The notes: generated by a model from the letters alone, not told the origin. A stretch of DNA of 64,000 nt from Nocardia miyunensis NBRC 108239 (GCF_001613065.1 NZ_BDBQ01000073.1:27430-91429); one strand, 5' to 3'; shown: positions 33,230 to 42,572, counted from the first letter of the stretch. A program made the numbers and translations.

Positions 33230-34884
33230 TGATGCTCAGTGATCAGCACACGGTCGACCTCCGGCATCTGGCCGGGCCACTGTGGCGCGCATTCGTGCCG
33301 ATGATAGCGGCGGTCATGATTGCGCTACCCCTGGTCACTGCCGCGGAAGCGGTCGTGACCACCGTACTGGCGGCGGTCGTCGCGACGACCGTCGCGATGA
33401 TCGCCCTGGGCGTGCGGCGGCATCGACCGCCGGCGCCGATGCCGTGGTATCTGCTGGCCGGATCGGCCCTACTGTTCGGTTTCGGGATCATGCTGCGCGA
33501 TCTCATCCCGGCCGAGGGATACCTGTTCGACGATATGTTCACCCTGTCCGGATACGCCGGCGTACTGCTCGCGGCGCTGCTGTGGCTCGCGCCGCGCCGC
33601 GTCCACGGCGGCGGCAACGATCTGCTGCTGGACTCCGGGCTGATCGGCATGGGGGCGTTGCTGGCCTCGTGGACATTCCTGATCTCGCCGATCCTGGGCG
33701 GCGGGCACGGATCGGGCGCGCTGATCGCGGCCTGCTACCCGGTCATCGATGCGCTGCTGCTCACGGTGGTCACCCATTCGGTGGTCACCGCGATGCGCTC
33801 GGAAACCTCATTACGCCTGCTGCACACGAGTCTGCTGGCCATCCTGGTCGCCGATTTCGGCTACAACCTGGTGGCGGCAGGGTCGATCCACCTGCCCTTC
33901 CAGATTCTGCTGATTCCGCTGCTGGGCGCGTATCTGCTGGTGGGGCTCGCGGCGCTGCATCCGACCATGGTCACCCTGGGCCAGCAGCAGCGCATCCGGC
34001 CGGATCAGTCCCGTCAGCGGGCCAGTTTCATCGCGGTCGCGCTGGTGGTGGCCTCGCTGGTGCCGACCATGGGCCACCGGCCCAGCATCGTGGATCGAGT
34101 GGTGATCTCCGCACTGCTCGCCGGATTGCTGATCGGCGTGCTCGCGCGCAGTGAGCGCGCCATCGGACGCAGTGCCCGCAGCGAGCGGCGGGCACAGTAT
34201 CAGGCCGATCACGACATGCTCACCGGCCTGCTGAACCGCTCGGCACTACTGCGCGCCCCCGCCCGCAATCACGAGCGATGGGCCGGGCGCACGCTGTGCC
34301 TGCTGTTCATCGATCTGGACGGATTCAAATCCGTTAACGACAGCTACGGCCACGCCATCGGTGACGAGCTGATCGCCAATGCCGCGGCCCGCATCCGCCG
34401 CGTCATCCGTCACGACGATGTGGCCGCGCGCTACGGCGGTGACGAGTTCGTCGTGCTGACCTGCGCGAACCGATCGGATACCGCCACCCTCGCCGAGCGG
34501 CTCATCGCCGCGTTCGGCAATCCCTTCGAGCTCAGCGTGGGCGCGGTCTCGATCACGGCCAGCATCGGCATCGCCCTGGGCTCCCCCCGGCCACCGGGTT
34601 CGGTCCACGAGATCCGCGGCCATGCCGCCCGGTGCCCGGAACCCGCCGAGACCGAGGTCACCCCGGATCCCGCACAGGACGTCCCCACGCCGCTCTCGCC
34701 CGACCTCGCGCCCACCGAAACCACGGTGTACGACCTACTGCGCGAGGCGGATTCGGCCATGTATCACGCCAAGGAATACTCCCTTGGCTACGTCTTCCAC
34801 GACGAGATGCGACACCAGGGCCACCCCGAATCCCGTCGGGTGTGGCACCGCGACTCCCGCAAACACCGCGAGACAGCCGTATAA
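33229..34884 (+). CDS. membrane diguanylate cyclase (GGDEF)
   Basis: 551 residues. N-terminal ~310 residues contain about eight membrane helices, without a recognisable ligand motif. A GGDEF domain starts near residue 325 (YQADHDMLTGLLNRSALL), with active motif RYGGDEF near residue 402 and an RxxD inhibitory site (RHDD) five residues before it. It should synthesise c-di-GMP with product feedback. Oddity: a ~45-residue Pro/Glu-rich insertion after ASIGIALG separates the last strand from the YHAKE helix. It is co-translated with arginine decarboxylase and GNAT genes, an unusual pairing. Confidence 0.9.
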   Translation: MMLSDQHTVDLRHLAGPLWRAFVPMIAAVMIALPLVTAAEAVVTTVLAAVVATTVAMIALGVRRHRPPAPMPWYLLAGSALLFGFGIMLRDLIPAEGYLFDDMFTLSGYAGVLLAALLWLAPRRVHGGGNDLLLDSGLIGMGALLASWTFLISPILGGGHGSGALIAACYPVIDALLLTVVTHSVVTAMRSETSLRLLHTSLLAILVADFGYNLVAAGSIHLPFQILLIPLLGAYLLVGLAALHPTMVTLGQQQRIRPDQSRQRASFIAVALVVASLVPTMGHRPSIVDRVVISALLAGLLIGVLARSERAIGRSARSERRAQYQADHDMLTGLLNRSALLRAPARNHERWAGRTLCLLFIDLDGFKSVNDSYGHAIGDELIANAAARIRRVIRHDDVAARYGGDEFVVLTCANRSDTATLAERLIAAFGNPFELSVGAVSITASIGIALGSPRPPGSVHEIRGHAARCPEPAETEVTPDPAQDVPTPLSPDLAPTETTVYDLLREADSAMYHAKEYSLGYVFHDEMRHQGHPESRRVWHRDSRKHRETAV

Positions 34885-34890
34885 TCCGGC

Positions 34891-35115
34891 TCACCGCCGG
34901 AAGCGTTGGCGGACCTTGTCGAGCCGATCGGCGTACAAGAAGACTCGCCCACATCCCAGACAGAGCACCGCGGCCAGATCCGTCAGGGCGCGACCGCCTC
35001 CTCGGGCAACGAGGTACATCTCCGCCGAACCGCTCACCGGGACGCGCTCCCCATCGCAATCCGGACAGGGGGTGGACGGCGGTGTCACATGCTCGGGCTC
35101 GCCTCTGGAGAACAC
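34891..35115 (-). CDS. small zinc-ribbon-like protein
   Basis: 74 residues from GTG 35115 (alternative GTG 35088). Two CxxC pairs (TPCPDCDG and LCLGCGRVF) about 40 residues apart suggest a zinc ribbon; the C-terminus is basic (RLDKVRQRFRR). Function unknown. It follows the DUF6319-type gene with a 2-bp gap, so the two are co-transcribed. Confidence 0.6.
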   Translation of the reverse strand: MFSRGEPEHVTPPSTPCPDCDGERVPVSGSAEMYLVARGGGRALTDLAAVLCLGCGRVFLYADRLDKVRQRFRR

Positions 35116-35117
35116 AC

Positions 35118-35882
35118 CTAACCGGAGAGTTCGTCGAGGACGCGGCGGGCCTGTTCCAGTTCGGACTGGAGTTGTTCCACCTTGACGCGCTGCGAATTCC
35201 GGACCGATTCCAGGACCGAATCGACCACCTCGGCGACCTCGGGGTGCAGGATTTTGGCGGCCTGGGCGACCGCGGAGCCCGCGACCGCGATTCCCCGGAC
35301 GGTGCGCTTCTTGCCGTTGACGACATCGACGGTCCACTCACCGTCGGCGGTGCCGGACAGCGTGACGGTGACCTCGGGGGTCTTCGCCTTGCGAGCGGGG
35401 GCGGCCTTGGCCGGGCGGGCGGGCTGTTTGGCCGGGGCGGGTTTGGCGTTCTCGGCGGTGTCGGACTCGGCGGCCGGTTTCGACGCGGCGGGCTTGGCCG
35501 CGGCCGGTTGCGCGGGAGCCGCGCTCTCCGGGGCCGGGTTCGGCGGGAGCGGCGAGGGGGTGACGGACGACGGCATGCTCACTGGGGTGTCCTTCCTGGG
35601 TTTCGCGGCGGCTGGAGGCGCGGTGCGCCTGGCCGGTTTGGTCAGCGTCACTTCGGTGGGCGAGAACGACAGCACATCCTTGGAACCCGTCGGCCGCACC
35701 TGCAGGAAATCGCCCTCGGCGGGATCACCGAGCGCGAGCACCTTGCCCGAGCGGCCTTCGGGCACTCCGACCGCTTCCGCGGTGAACCACACCATCGGTG
35801 GGCGATCCGCGGCGAGGTCCGCGGCGATCTGCCGAATTTCTGTGTCGGACAAGGGCTGCGGCTTCGTTCGACGCGATGACAT
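35118..35882 (-). CDS. DUF6319-type protein with Ala/Pro/Lys-rich linker
   Basis: 254 residues. N-terminal domain KPQPLSDTEIRQIAADLAAD followed by MVWFTAEAVGVPEG and KVLALGDPAEGDFLQVRPTG is conserved in mycolic actinomycetes. A long low-complexity linker (about 85-170, PAPAKQPARPAKAAPARK) resembles the tails of histone-like proteins. The C-terminal part TVTLSGTADGEWTVDVVNGK with a helical end (VEQLQSELEQARRVLDEL) may be coiled coil. GGAG precedes ATG 35882. Molecular function unknown. Confidence 0.75.
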   Translation of the reverse strand: MSSRRTKPQPLSDTEIRQIAADLAADRPPMVWFTAEAVGVPEGRSGKVLALGDPAEGDFLQVRPTGSKDVLSFSPTEVTLTKPARRTAPPAAAKPRKDTPVSMPSSVTPSPLPPNPAPESAAPAQPAAAKPAASKPAAESDTAENAKPAPAKQPARPAKAAPARKAKTPEVTVTLSGTADGEWTVDVVNGKKRTVRGIAVAGSAVAQAAKILHPEVAEVVDSVLESVRNSQRVKVEQLQSELEQARRVLDELSG

Positions 35883-36231
35883 GGTGCACTCCGGGCGGGT
35901 TCGTAGACGTCTGCGTGCCAAGAGCATGCCCCATAGCACCGACAAGTCCACATCGCCGGATGCTTCCGAGCCCCGCCACAGAGATGAGCAATCATTCGGC
36001 AAAACCGCACTGCGACATAAGCACCGCCCTCCGAACCCGATCCGATGAACTCGACCAACCAGGAGAATCGTAGGGGCTGCGGACAACTCGCGACATTCGG
36101 CACCGCATCCGCCATGCCGATTTCATGCCGCACAGCAATCTTCGAGTATTCCCCGTCGGCGCGGACAGCCGGGCCGTGACCGGGTAATGTCCGGACTCCA
36201 TGAAGAGTCCGGTGGTCGGCGGGGCTGCGCG

Positions 36232-37017
36232 ATGAGTTCGCCACATCTGCCCGCGTTACGCGATGAGCGGCTCGCCGTGCTCGACTTCTGTCGCGATCTG
36301 AGTTCCGCGGACCTCAGCGCGCCGAGCGCCGCGGCGGGCTGGTCCGTCGCGGACGTACTCATCCACATGACCACCGTGCTGCGCGCGATCCTCACCCCGA
36401 CCGCCGCCGCCTACCTGACCACCCGCGACGTGGAACGCCTCAACGAACGACTCGTCGACGAAAAACGCTCGCACACAACCGGACAGCTTCCCGCTGAATT
36501 CGAGACGTGGAGCCGCCGCGGCTGCGCCGCTCTCACCGTGCTGACCATGCCGATACTCGGCGCGCTTCGCATCCCGGCCGGCGAATTGGGCTGGTACCCA
36601 CTCGAACTCGCGCCCGCGATGATCCTGTTCGAATGGCACACCCATGTGCGCCACGACATCGCCCCGGCACTGGACCGCCCGGCCCCGGCCACCGACCCGC
36701 GCCGCATGACCTCGATCCTGCGCTGGCTGACCACGCTGCTGGAACATTCGCACCGGGAGGCGCTGAACTGGCTCGAGGCGCCGGTGGCACTGACCCTCAC
36801 CGGTCCCGGCGGCGGCACCTGGCGACTCGAACAGCGCGGCGGACGGCTGCGCGTGCGGCCGGGACGCGCCGCCGGGGCCGCGGCGCACATCGCGGCGATG
36901 TCGGTGGAATTTCCGCAATGGAGCACCCGGCGGTTGCCCTGGCGCGCCTGCGCCGTCGCGGTGACCGGCGACACCGAGATCGGCACCCGCGTCCTGGACT
37001 CGATCAATCTGGTCTGA
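36232..37017 (+). CDS. maleylpyruvate-isomerase-fold (DinB-like) protein
   Basis: 261 residues. ERLAVLDFCRDLSSADLSAPSAAAGWSVADVLIHM is the MDMPI N-terminal signature with metal-ligand His; the second His region is FEWHTHVRHDIAPAL. The C-terminal SCP2-like domain (PVALTLTGPGGGTWRL) is present. Probably a mycothiol-dependent enzyme of unknown substrate. Start 36232 (MSSPHLPALRDER) is preferred over ATG 36187, which adds unusual sequence. Confidence 0.8.
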   Translation: MSSPHLPALRDERLAVLDFCRDLSSADLSAPSAAAGWSVADVLIHMTTVLRAILTPTAAAYLTTRDVERLNERLVDEKRSHTTGQLPAEFETWSRRGCAALTVLTMPILGALRIPAGELGWYPLELAPAMILFEWHTHVRHDIAPALDRPAPATDPRRMTSILRWLTTLLEHSHREALNWLEAPVALTLTGPGGGTWRLEQRGGRLRVRPGRAAGAAAHIAAMSVEFPQWSTRRLPWRACAVAVTGDTEIGTRVLDSINLV

Positions 37018-37153
37018 GCGCCGCTGTCCGAGATGCCGGTTCCGGCGGCAGGCGCGCGGTTAGCATGCAGGTGCACCCGTACCGGGGTGATCGGGTGCCG
37101 GACGATCCGCCGCGTGAGGCGGCTCGGATCACGGATGTGAAGGGGTTTTGCGA

Positions 37154-37963
37154 GTGGACAGGCCGACGTGGGCGCCCGCGGGTGTCGACATGACGAAGGC
37201 GAGCCCGGCGCGGATGTACGACGCGCTACTGGGCGGCTCGCACAATTTCGAGATCGATCGCAAGACCGCGGACATGGCCAAACAGCTGGTGCCCGATCTC
37301 CCGCGGCTGGCGCTGAGCAACCGGGCCTTCCTGCGGCGGGTGGTCCGGTATCTGTCCGATGCCGGGATCCACCAGTTCCTGGACATCGGCTCGGGCATTC
37401 CGACCGCGGGCAATGTGCACGAGGTGGCCCAGGCGATCGATCCGGGCAACCGCGTGCTGTACATCGACATCGATCCGGTGGCGGTCGCGCACGCGAGGAC
37501 CATCCTGGTCGGCAACGACCACGCCGACGCTCTGGAAGCCGATCTGCGCAAACCGGCGGATCTGCTCGCGAGGGCGGCGGACAGCGGACTGATCGACCTC
37601 AGCGAACCGATCGGTGTGCTGCTGATCGCGGTACTGCACCTCGTGCAGGATCACGAGGGCCCGCGCGAACTGGTCGGCGAACTGCGCGACGCGGTGCCCA
37701 CGGGCAGCTATGTGGCGATCTCGCATCTGAGCTCGGCACAGCGGCCCGGCGCCGCGGCCCGGCTCGGCGATCTGTCGGCGAACCAGTCCCACACCGGCAT
37801 CCGATTCCGCGACCGCGCGAGCATCACCGCCATGTTCGACGGCTGGGAGCCGGTCGAGCCCGGCGTGGTCGAACTACCGCTGTGGCGTCCGGAATCCGAC
37901 CGGGACCTGCACGAGACGCCGGGGCGCTCGCTCGGGCTGGCGGGTGTGGGCCGTAAGGTCTGA
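37154..37963 (+). CDS. SAM-dependent methyltransferase, SAV2177/DUF574 family
   Basis: 269 residues from GTG 37154 (GAAGGGG 8 nt upstream). Signatures: SPARMYDALLGGSHNFEIDRKTAD, QFLDIGSGIPTAGNVHEVAQ, NRVLYIDIDPVAVAHA, TGIRFRDRASITAMFDGWE. The family is expanded in Nocardia and Streptomyces and its substrates are unknown. It lies 29 bp before the PAS-GGDEF gene, a recurring neighbourhood, suggesting a link to c-di-GMP signalling. Confidence 0.9.
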   Translation: MDRPTWAPAGVDMTKASPARMYDALLGGSHNFEIDRKTADMAKQLVPDLPRLALSNRAFLRRVVRYLSDAGIHQFLDIGSGIPTAGNVHEVAQAIDPGNRVLYIDIDPVAVAHARTILVGNDHADALEADLRKPADLLARAADSGLIDLSEPIGVLLIAVLHLVQDHEGPRELVGELRDAVPTGSYVAISHLSSAQRPGAAARLGDLSANQSHTGIRFRDRASITAMFDGWEPVEPGVVELPLWRPESDRDLHETPGRSLGLAGVGRKV

Positions 37964-37992
37964 CCGGGGGCGATTCGGACAGGGGTGCTCAG

Positions 37993-39300
37993 GTGGGTTC
38001 GCACGAGCTGGCGGTGCGTTGGGCGGACGCGCTCGACGGCGTCGTCGCCCCCACCCTGACCCGCACCCAGATCGAGGCCCTGCTCGCCGGGCTGGGCGAA
38101 CAGCTGCTGGCCACGCTGCGCGGAGACGGCGGCCTGGACTCCGCGCGGGTCGCCGCCGCGGCGTTGGTCGCGGCCAACTATCGGGACGAATCGGCGGTCA
38201 GCCGGACCGTATCGGTGATCTGCCGGGACATGGTCCGGGCCGTCGTCGAGACGCCCGATTCGCAGGGGCTGCGGACCGATCCGGAGCGAGTGCGGGAACG
38301 CGCGATCGATGTGGCCGCGGAATTCGCCGCCGGATTCACCGCGGCCCTGCGCGCGGCCGCGCTGTCGGAGCAGGAGACGACCCTCGCCGCGGCGCTGTCG
38401 GCGGTGCGGGAGGCGCAGGCGCAGCGGCAGCTGTCGCAGGCACGGTTCTCGGCCATCTTCGCGGGCGCGTCGGTCGGCATCGGCACCATCGACGTGCGCA
38501 CCGGACGGGTGGTGGACGTCAATGCCGCGATGGCCGAAATGTTCGGCGCGCCAGCGGAATCCATCACCGGGATGCAGGTCGCCGACGTGCTCGGGCCGAT
38601 CAACATCGGGCCCGCCTACGCGCAGTTCCAGCAGCTGCTGGAGGGCACGATCGACCGTTTCCGGCTGGAGACCGGATACACCCATCCGGGTGGGCATCGC
38701 ACCGCGATCGACCTGTCCATGTCGGCGGTCCGCGACGAGAACGGGCAGATACGCTTCCTGATCGGCGTCGCGGTGGACATCACCGAGCGCAAGGCGTTGT
38801 CCGACCAGCTGTGGCACGACGCGCACCACGACAATCTCACCGGCCTGGCCAACCGGACGCTGTTCTTCGACCGGCTCGCGCAGGCTTCGCCGCCGATCGG
38901 CCTGTGCTATCTGGATCTGGACGGCTTCAAGGAGATCAACGACGCGTTCGGGCACACCGTCGGCGACCGGGTGTTGCAGGCGGTGGCCGCTCGGTTGCGG
39001 GAGGCCGCCGAACCCGGTGGACTCGCGGCGCGTCTGGGTGGCGACGAGTTCATCGTGCTGATCGAGAACTGCCGGGACGAGAGCATGCTGGATGCCCTGT
39101 CCCGTCACCTGCTCGACGCGCTGTCCGATCCGATAACCATTGCGGGACATACGATCTCAGTGGGCGCATCGATCGGCACGGCACTGGTCGACGAGCCTCC
39201 CGACGCCATCGACGACCTCATGCACACCGTCGATACGGCCATGTACCGCAACAAATCCGCGCGATCACGTCCGGGCCTGCACACGCGGCGTAAACGTTGA
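37993..39300 (+). CDS. PAS-GGDEF diguanylate cyclase, soluble
   Basis: 435 residues, no membrane segments. A helical N-terminal region (about 1-140), a PAS domain (RFSAIFAGASVGIGTIDVRTGRVVDVNAAM...FLIGVAVDITERK) and a GGDEF domain (HHDNLTGLANRTLFFDRL, active motif RLGGDEF). Unlike the cyclase at 33229 there is no RxxD inhibitory site before GGDEF (residues are EPGG), so feedback inhibition should be weak or absent. No EAL domain. GTG start with AGGGG upstream. Co-transcribed with the DUF574 methyltransferase. Confidence 0.92.
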   Translation: MGSHELAVRWADALDGVVAPTLTRTQIEALLAGLGEQLLATLRGDGGLDSARVAAAALVAANYRDESAVSRTVSVICRDMVRAVVETPDSQGLRTDPERVRERAIDVAAEFAAGFTAALRAAALSEQETTLAAALSAVREAQAQRQLSQARFSAIFAGASVGIGTIDVRTGRVVDVNAAMAEMFGAPAESITGMQVADVLGPINIGPAYAQFQQLLEGTIDRFRLETGYTHPGGHRTAIDLSMSAVRDENGQIRFLIGVAVDITERKALSDQLWHDAHHDNLTGLANRTLFFDRLAQASPPIGLCYLDLDGFKEINDAFGHTVGDRVLQAVAARLREAAEPGGLAARLGGDEFIVLIENCRDESMLDALSRHLLDALSDPITIAGHTISVGASIGTALVDEPPDAIDDLMHTVDTAMYRNKSARSRPGLHTRRKR

Positions 39301-39382
39301 CGCTCCGTCCGCCCGGCAGGTTCCGGCCTGCCATTCCGCGATAGCCCGGAGTTGACCGGCGACCGGACGAGGAAGGGATTCG

Positions 39383-39656
39383 ATGATCGGGCTGACCTCG
39401 ACGGCCGAGGATGTGCAGCGGGCCGCGGACCTGCTCGGCGTATTCGCCTTCGGGGTGTCCGGTGCGCTGCTGGCCGTACGCGAGAATTACGACATGGTCG
39501 GCATCGCTCGGGGCGGGCGTTGCCGCGACGCTGCTGCGCTTCGGCGCGCTCACCGCCTGGACCGGCGCGGCGGCGTCGGCGGGTGCGGTCGTTTTCCGGG
39601 TACCGGCCCTGCGGTACCACTGGCACGCGCCGCTGGCCCGGCGGCGACAAGGCTGA
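39383..39656 (+). pseudogene. TRIC-channel (UPF0126) family gene with internal deletion
   Basis: The start MIGLTSTAEDVQRAADLLGVFAFGVSGALLAVR is the first repeat of UPF0126/TRIC cation-channel proteins. After IGLAR-like residue ~43 the frame breaks, and the frame ending at 39656 continues with the protein's last part (ATLLRFGALTAWTG...RYHWHAPLARRR). Roughly 100 residues in the middle are missing. A deletion that also shifted frame is the simplest explanation. Confidence 0.75.
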
Positions 39657-39674
39657 GCCGCCGCCGGTCGCCGC

Positions 39675-41279
39675 CTACCGGTGCAGCCAGGTGTCGAAGA
39701 ACTGCAGCCGCGCCGATGCCTCGAACTTCAGGTCCGACACCGCGGCCGACGCACCGATCGTCTGGGACAGCTCGATGGTGGGTATCCACAGCCCGTTGTC
39801 CAGCACCAGTTGCTGCGCCTGGCCGATGAGCCGGGAGCGCGCGGTGGTGTCGGTCGTCTGCAACTCGCCGGACAGCGCCTGGTCCAGATCCGGAATCGGT
39901 CCGCGCACATTGTAATTCGTGCCGTCCAGCCCGAAGACGGTGCGCAGGATGTCGCCGTCGGCACGCGTGGTGTTGTAGTAGACCGCGTCGTAGTCCTTGC
40001 GGCTCTGCCGCGCGGCGTACTCCGCGTCGGATGCGGGCTCGAGCCGCACATCCACTCCGACGGTTCGCAACTGCTGCTGGATCAGCTCGAGAATCGCCTG
40101 GTTCCCGGCGAAGGCATGGCTGAACAGCACGCCGAAGGACAGCCGCACGCCGTCCTTGACCCGGATGCCGTCGCTGCCCGGCACCCAGCCCGCCTTGTCC
40201 AGCGCCGCCTTCGCGGTCGCGGGGGCGTGGCCGAGACTCTTCGAAAGATCCACGTATCCGGGGGTTTTCGAGGCCAGCGAACTGGTCGCGGTCTTGAACT
40301 GCGGCCCCAGTACGGTATCGACCAACTCCTTGCGATCGATCGCGGTCAGCAGCGCGGTACGCACCGCGGGATCGCGCAGCGGACCGCGCGTCAGATTCGG
40401 CTGAATGCCGAACGGCACACCGGGATTCGGTGTGACGAGCAACCGCCCGCCGGAAGCCTCGATCTGCGAGGCGTCCTGTGGCAGCGCATCACTCACCGCG
40501 TCGAGCTGCCCCGAGGACAGGCTGCCGGTGCGCACACCGGACTCCGGGATGACGGTGAATTCGATCCGGTCCAGATACGCCGCACCTTTGTGACCGAAAA
40601 CCGTTGAGCCCCAATTATATCCGACACGTTTGGCAAGCGTCACGGATGCGCCCTGCTTGTATCCGGCGTAGGTGAACGGCCCACTGCCGATATCGTCGCC
40701 CAGGCAGCGCCGGTCGGCGGGCTCGGCGGTCGTGGCGTCGGCGAGAATGCCCAGCTGCGGAGTCGAGGTCGCCTGCAGGAACTGCGCGTTGGGCCGGTCG
40801 AAGCGAACCTGCGCGGTGAGCGGATCGGGCACGTCGGTCCCGGCGTATCCGGCCAGGTAGCTCGCCCCCAGCGGCGCCTTGGCACCGGTGAGGGTGTGCA
40901 CGATGGCGTCGAAGTTCTTCTGCACGGACGTCGCGGTCAGGGCGGTGCCGTCACTGAAGGTGACGCCGGGGCGCAGATGGAAGGTGAACGTCGTGGCATC
41001 CGGGCTCACCTCCCAGCTCTGCGCCAGCCACGGGGTGATCGCGCCGGTCGCCGGATCCTGATCGGTCAGCGAATCCACGATCTGCCGTGTGACGTACAGG
41101 GTTTGGTTGGTCCCCGATTGCGCGGGGTCCGAACAGGTCGGCGCGAGCGAGAGGCCGTAGCGCAGGGTTCCGCCGGGACGCGGCGGTCCGGCCGCTGCGC
41201 CGGAGGGAGTGCCGGAACCGCAGGCCGCGAGCGTGAGCACCGCGGCGAGCGCGCCGCAGGAAGCGAGCAGGCGTGTCAT
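39675..41279 (-). CDS. ABC-type oligopeptide/nickel-like substrate-binding lipoprotein (SBP family 5)
   Basis: 534 residues. Lipobox LTLAAC at the N-terminus, then RPGGTLRYGLSLAPTCSDP, TFTFHLRPGVTFSDGTALTA, PFGIQPNLTRGPLRDPAVRTALLTAIDRKEL and the C-terminal DGLWIP-like region: standard SBP_bac_5 landmarks. AGGAG lies 7 nt before ATG 41279. Ligand unknown (peptide, metal chelate or siderophore-like). It directly follows a second binding lipoprotein; no permease or ATPase is in the window, which is unusual. Confidence 0.9.
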   Translation of the reverse strand: MTRLLASCGALAAVLTLAACGSGTPSGAAAGPPRPGGTLRYGLSLAPTCSDPAQSGTNQTLYVTRQIVDSLTDQDPATGAITPWLAQSWEVSPDATTFTFHLRPGVTFSDGTALTATSVQKNFDAIVHTLTGAKAPLGASYLAGYAGTDVPDPLTAQVRFDRPNAQFLQATSTPQLGILADATTAEPADRRCLGDDIGSGPFTYAGYKQGASVTLAKRVGYNWGSTVFGHKGAAYLDRIEFTVIPESGVRTGSLSSGQLDAVSDALPQDASQIEASGGRLLVTPNPGVPFGIQPNLTRGPLRDPAVRTALLTAIDRKELVDTVLGPQFKTATSSLASKTPGYVDLSKSLGHAPATAKAALDKAGWVPGSDGIRVKDGVRLSFGVLFSHAFAGNQAILELIQQQLRTVGVDVRLEPASDAEYAARQSRKDYDAVYYNTTRADGDILRTVFGLDGTNYNVRGPIPDLDQALSGELQTTDTTARSRLIGQAQQLVLDNGLWIPTIELSQTIGASAAVSDLKFEASARLQFFDTWLHR

Positions 41280-41293
41280 GGTCGATCTCCTGG

Positions 41294-42280
41294 TCACGGT
41301 GCCTTCTTCGGCAGTCCGGGCGGATTGATCCGGCTCTGCTGCACCGCTTCGGCTCCCAGGCCCCAGCGGTCGAGCACCTTGCGGTACAGACCGTGGTCCA
41401 TGGCGTACTGCAACGCCTCGTGCACCGGGCCGATCAGGCCGTTGTCCTTCTTGGTGAGCACCGCGATCTCGGCCTGCAGCGCATCGCCGGCACCGGAGAA
41501 CGTCTTGACGATCTTCGTCTGTCCCGTGGTGGCGACGTGATAAGCCGCATCCGGATCGGGGCCGAGGAATCCGTCGAGACGGTGCGAGGCCAGTGCCAGA
41601 TAATAGTCGGTGGTCTTCTGGTAGTAGGCGATATCGATCTTCGGCAGGCCCTCGGCCACGTTCTGCTGATCCCACTGCACGAGCAGCTGTTCCTGATTGG
41701 TGCCGCTGCCCACGCCGATCCGCTTGCCCGCCAGCGATTTACGGTCCTGGTAGGTCCAGTTCGCGTCCTTGGCCAGCTCCAGCGCGAGATTGTCCTTGCG
41801 GTATGTGGCGAAGTCGTACTTCTCCTTGCGCTCCTCGGTCACGGTCACGTTGGAGACGAAGGCGTCCACCGTGCCGGCGTCGACGGCGACGAAGTTCTGC
41901 GCCCAATCCGCGGTCCGCAGATCGAGTCTCAGCCCGAGGATGTTCGCGACCAGCGAGGCGAAGTCGACCTCGGAGCCGATCACGGTGCGATCGTCGGTGG
42001 CGTAGAACCGCAGCGGCGCACCGGCATCGGCGGATCCGGTGACGATCAACGTGCCCCGATCGCGGATCGCGGCGGGCACCTGCGCGGCGATCGAATCCAC
42101 CTTCTGCGCCGTTATCCGGCCCGCCTGCTGCGGCGAAAGATCGTAGGTATGCCCGTTCACCGAGCGGACCTCGTCGCCGGTACCGTCACTACCGCCGCAC
42201 GCGCCGACCACCAGCGCAACGGTGCTGAGCACGGCGGCCAGCACTACGGTGCGCCGCCGGGTATTTGCCTGGACCCTCAT
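41294..42280 (-). CDS. ABC-type amino-acid-like substrate-binding lipoprotein (SBP family 3)
   Basis: 328 residues. Lipobox VVGACGGS; then AAIRDRGTLIVTGSADAGAPLRF, the family-3 pattern with GSEVDFASLVANILGLRLDL, and FVSNVTVTEERKEKYDFATYRKDNLAL. Typical of polar amino acid or related small-molecule uptake. It lies 14 bp upstream of the family-5 binding protein on the same strand, so one transcript makes two different receptors without transport subunits. It is divergent from a TetR gene (292 bp). Confidence 0.9.
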   Translation of the reverse strand: MRVQANTRRRTVVLAAVLSTVALVVGACGGSDGTGDEVRSVNGHTYDLSPQQAGRITAQKVDSIAAQVPAAIRDRGTLIVTGSADAGAPLRFYATDDRTVIGSEVDFASLVANILGLRLDLRTADWAQNFVAVDAGTVDAFVSNVTVTEERKEKYDFATYRKDNLALELAKDANWTYQDRKSLAGKRIGVGSGTNQEQLLVQWDQQNVAEGLPKIDIAYYQKTTDYYLALASHRLDGFLGPDPDAAYHVATTGQTKIVKTFSGAGDALQAEIAVLTKKDNGLIGPVHEALQYAMDHGLYRKVLDRWGLGAEAVQQSRINPPGLPKKAP

Positions 42281-42317
42281 CGAATTGCCTTGTCCTCCAT
42301 AGATCCTGGCAGTAACA

Positions 42318-42454
42318 CTGTCCCCCCGTGAGCCGGATTGCCGCGACGTCCGCGAGCCAGGTCGCTCCGGCCGGGCAGCACCACGCTAGGTGCGAACCCG
42401 TTGACGCGTCTGCACTCTCGATCGGCGTGAATCGAATGCTGTCCCCCCGCGAGC
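42318..42454. repeat. 16-bp direct repeat in intergenic region
   Basis: CTGTCCCCCCGTGAGC (42318-42333) and CTGTCCCCCCGCGAGC (42439-42454), one mismatch, 121 bp apart, both between the SBP operon and the TetR gene. Could be paired regulator sites. Confidence 0.45.
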
Positions 42455-42572
42455 AGGTGTGCAGTTCCTGCGGATCAGCTGTGTAGTTGCTCGAAGACGC
42501 ACCCGAGAAGTCAATCGGAGAATTTCTCCTCTTATCATGGAAGTCGGCAGTGTGCACCTCACGGGAGGCCCC

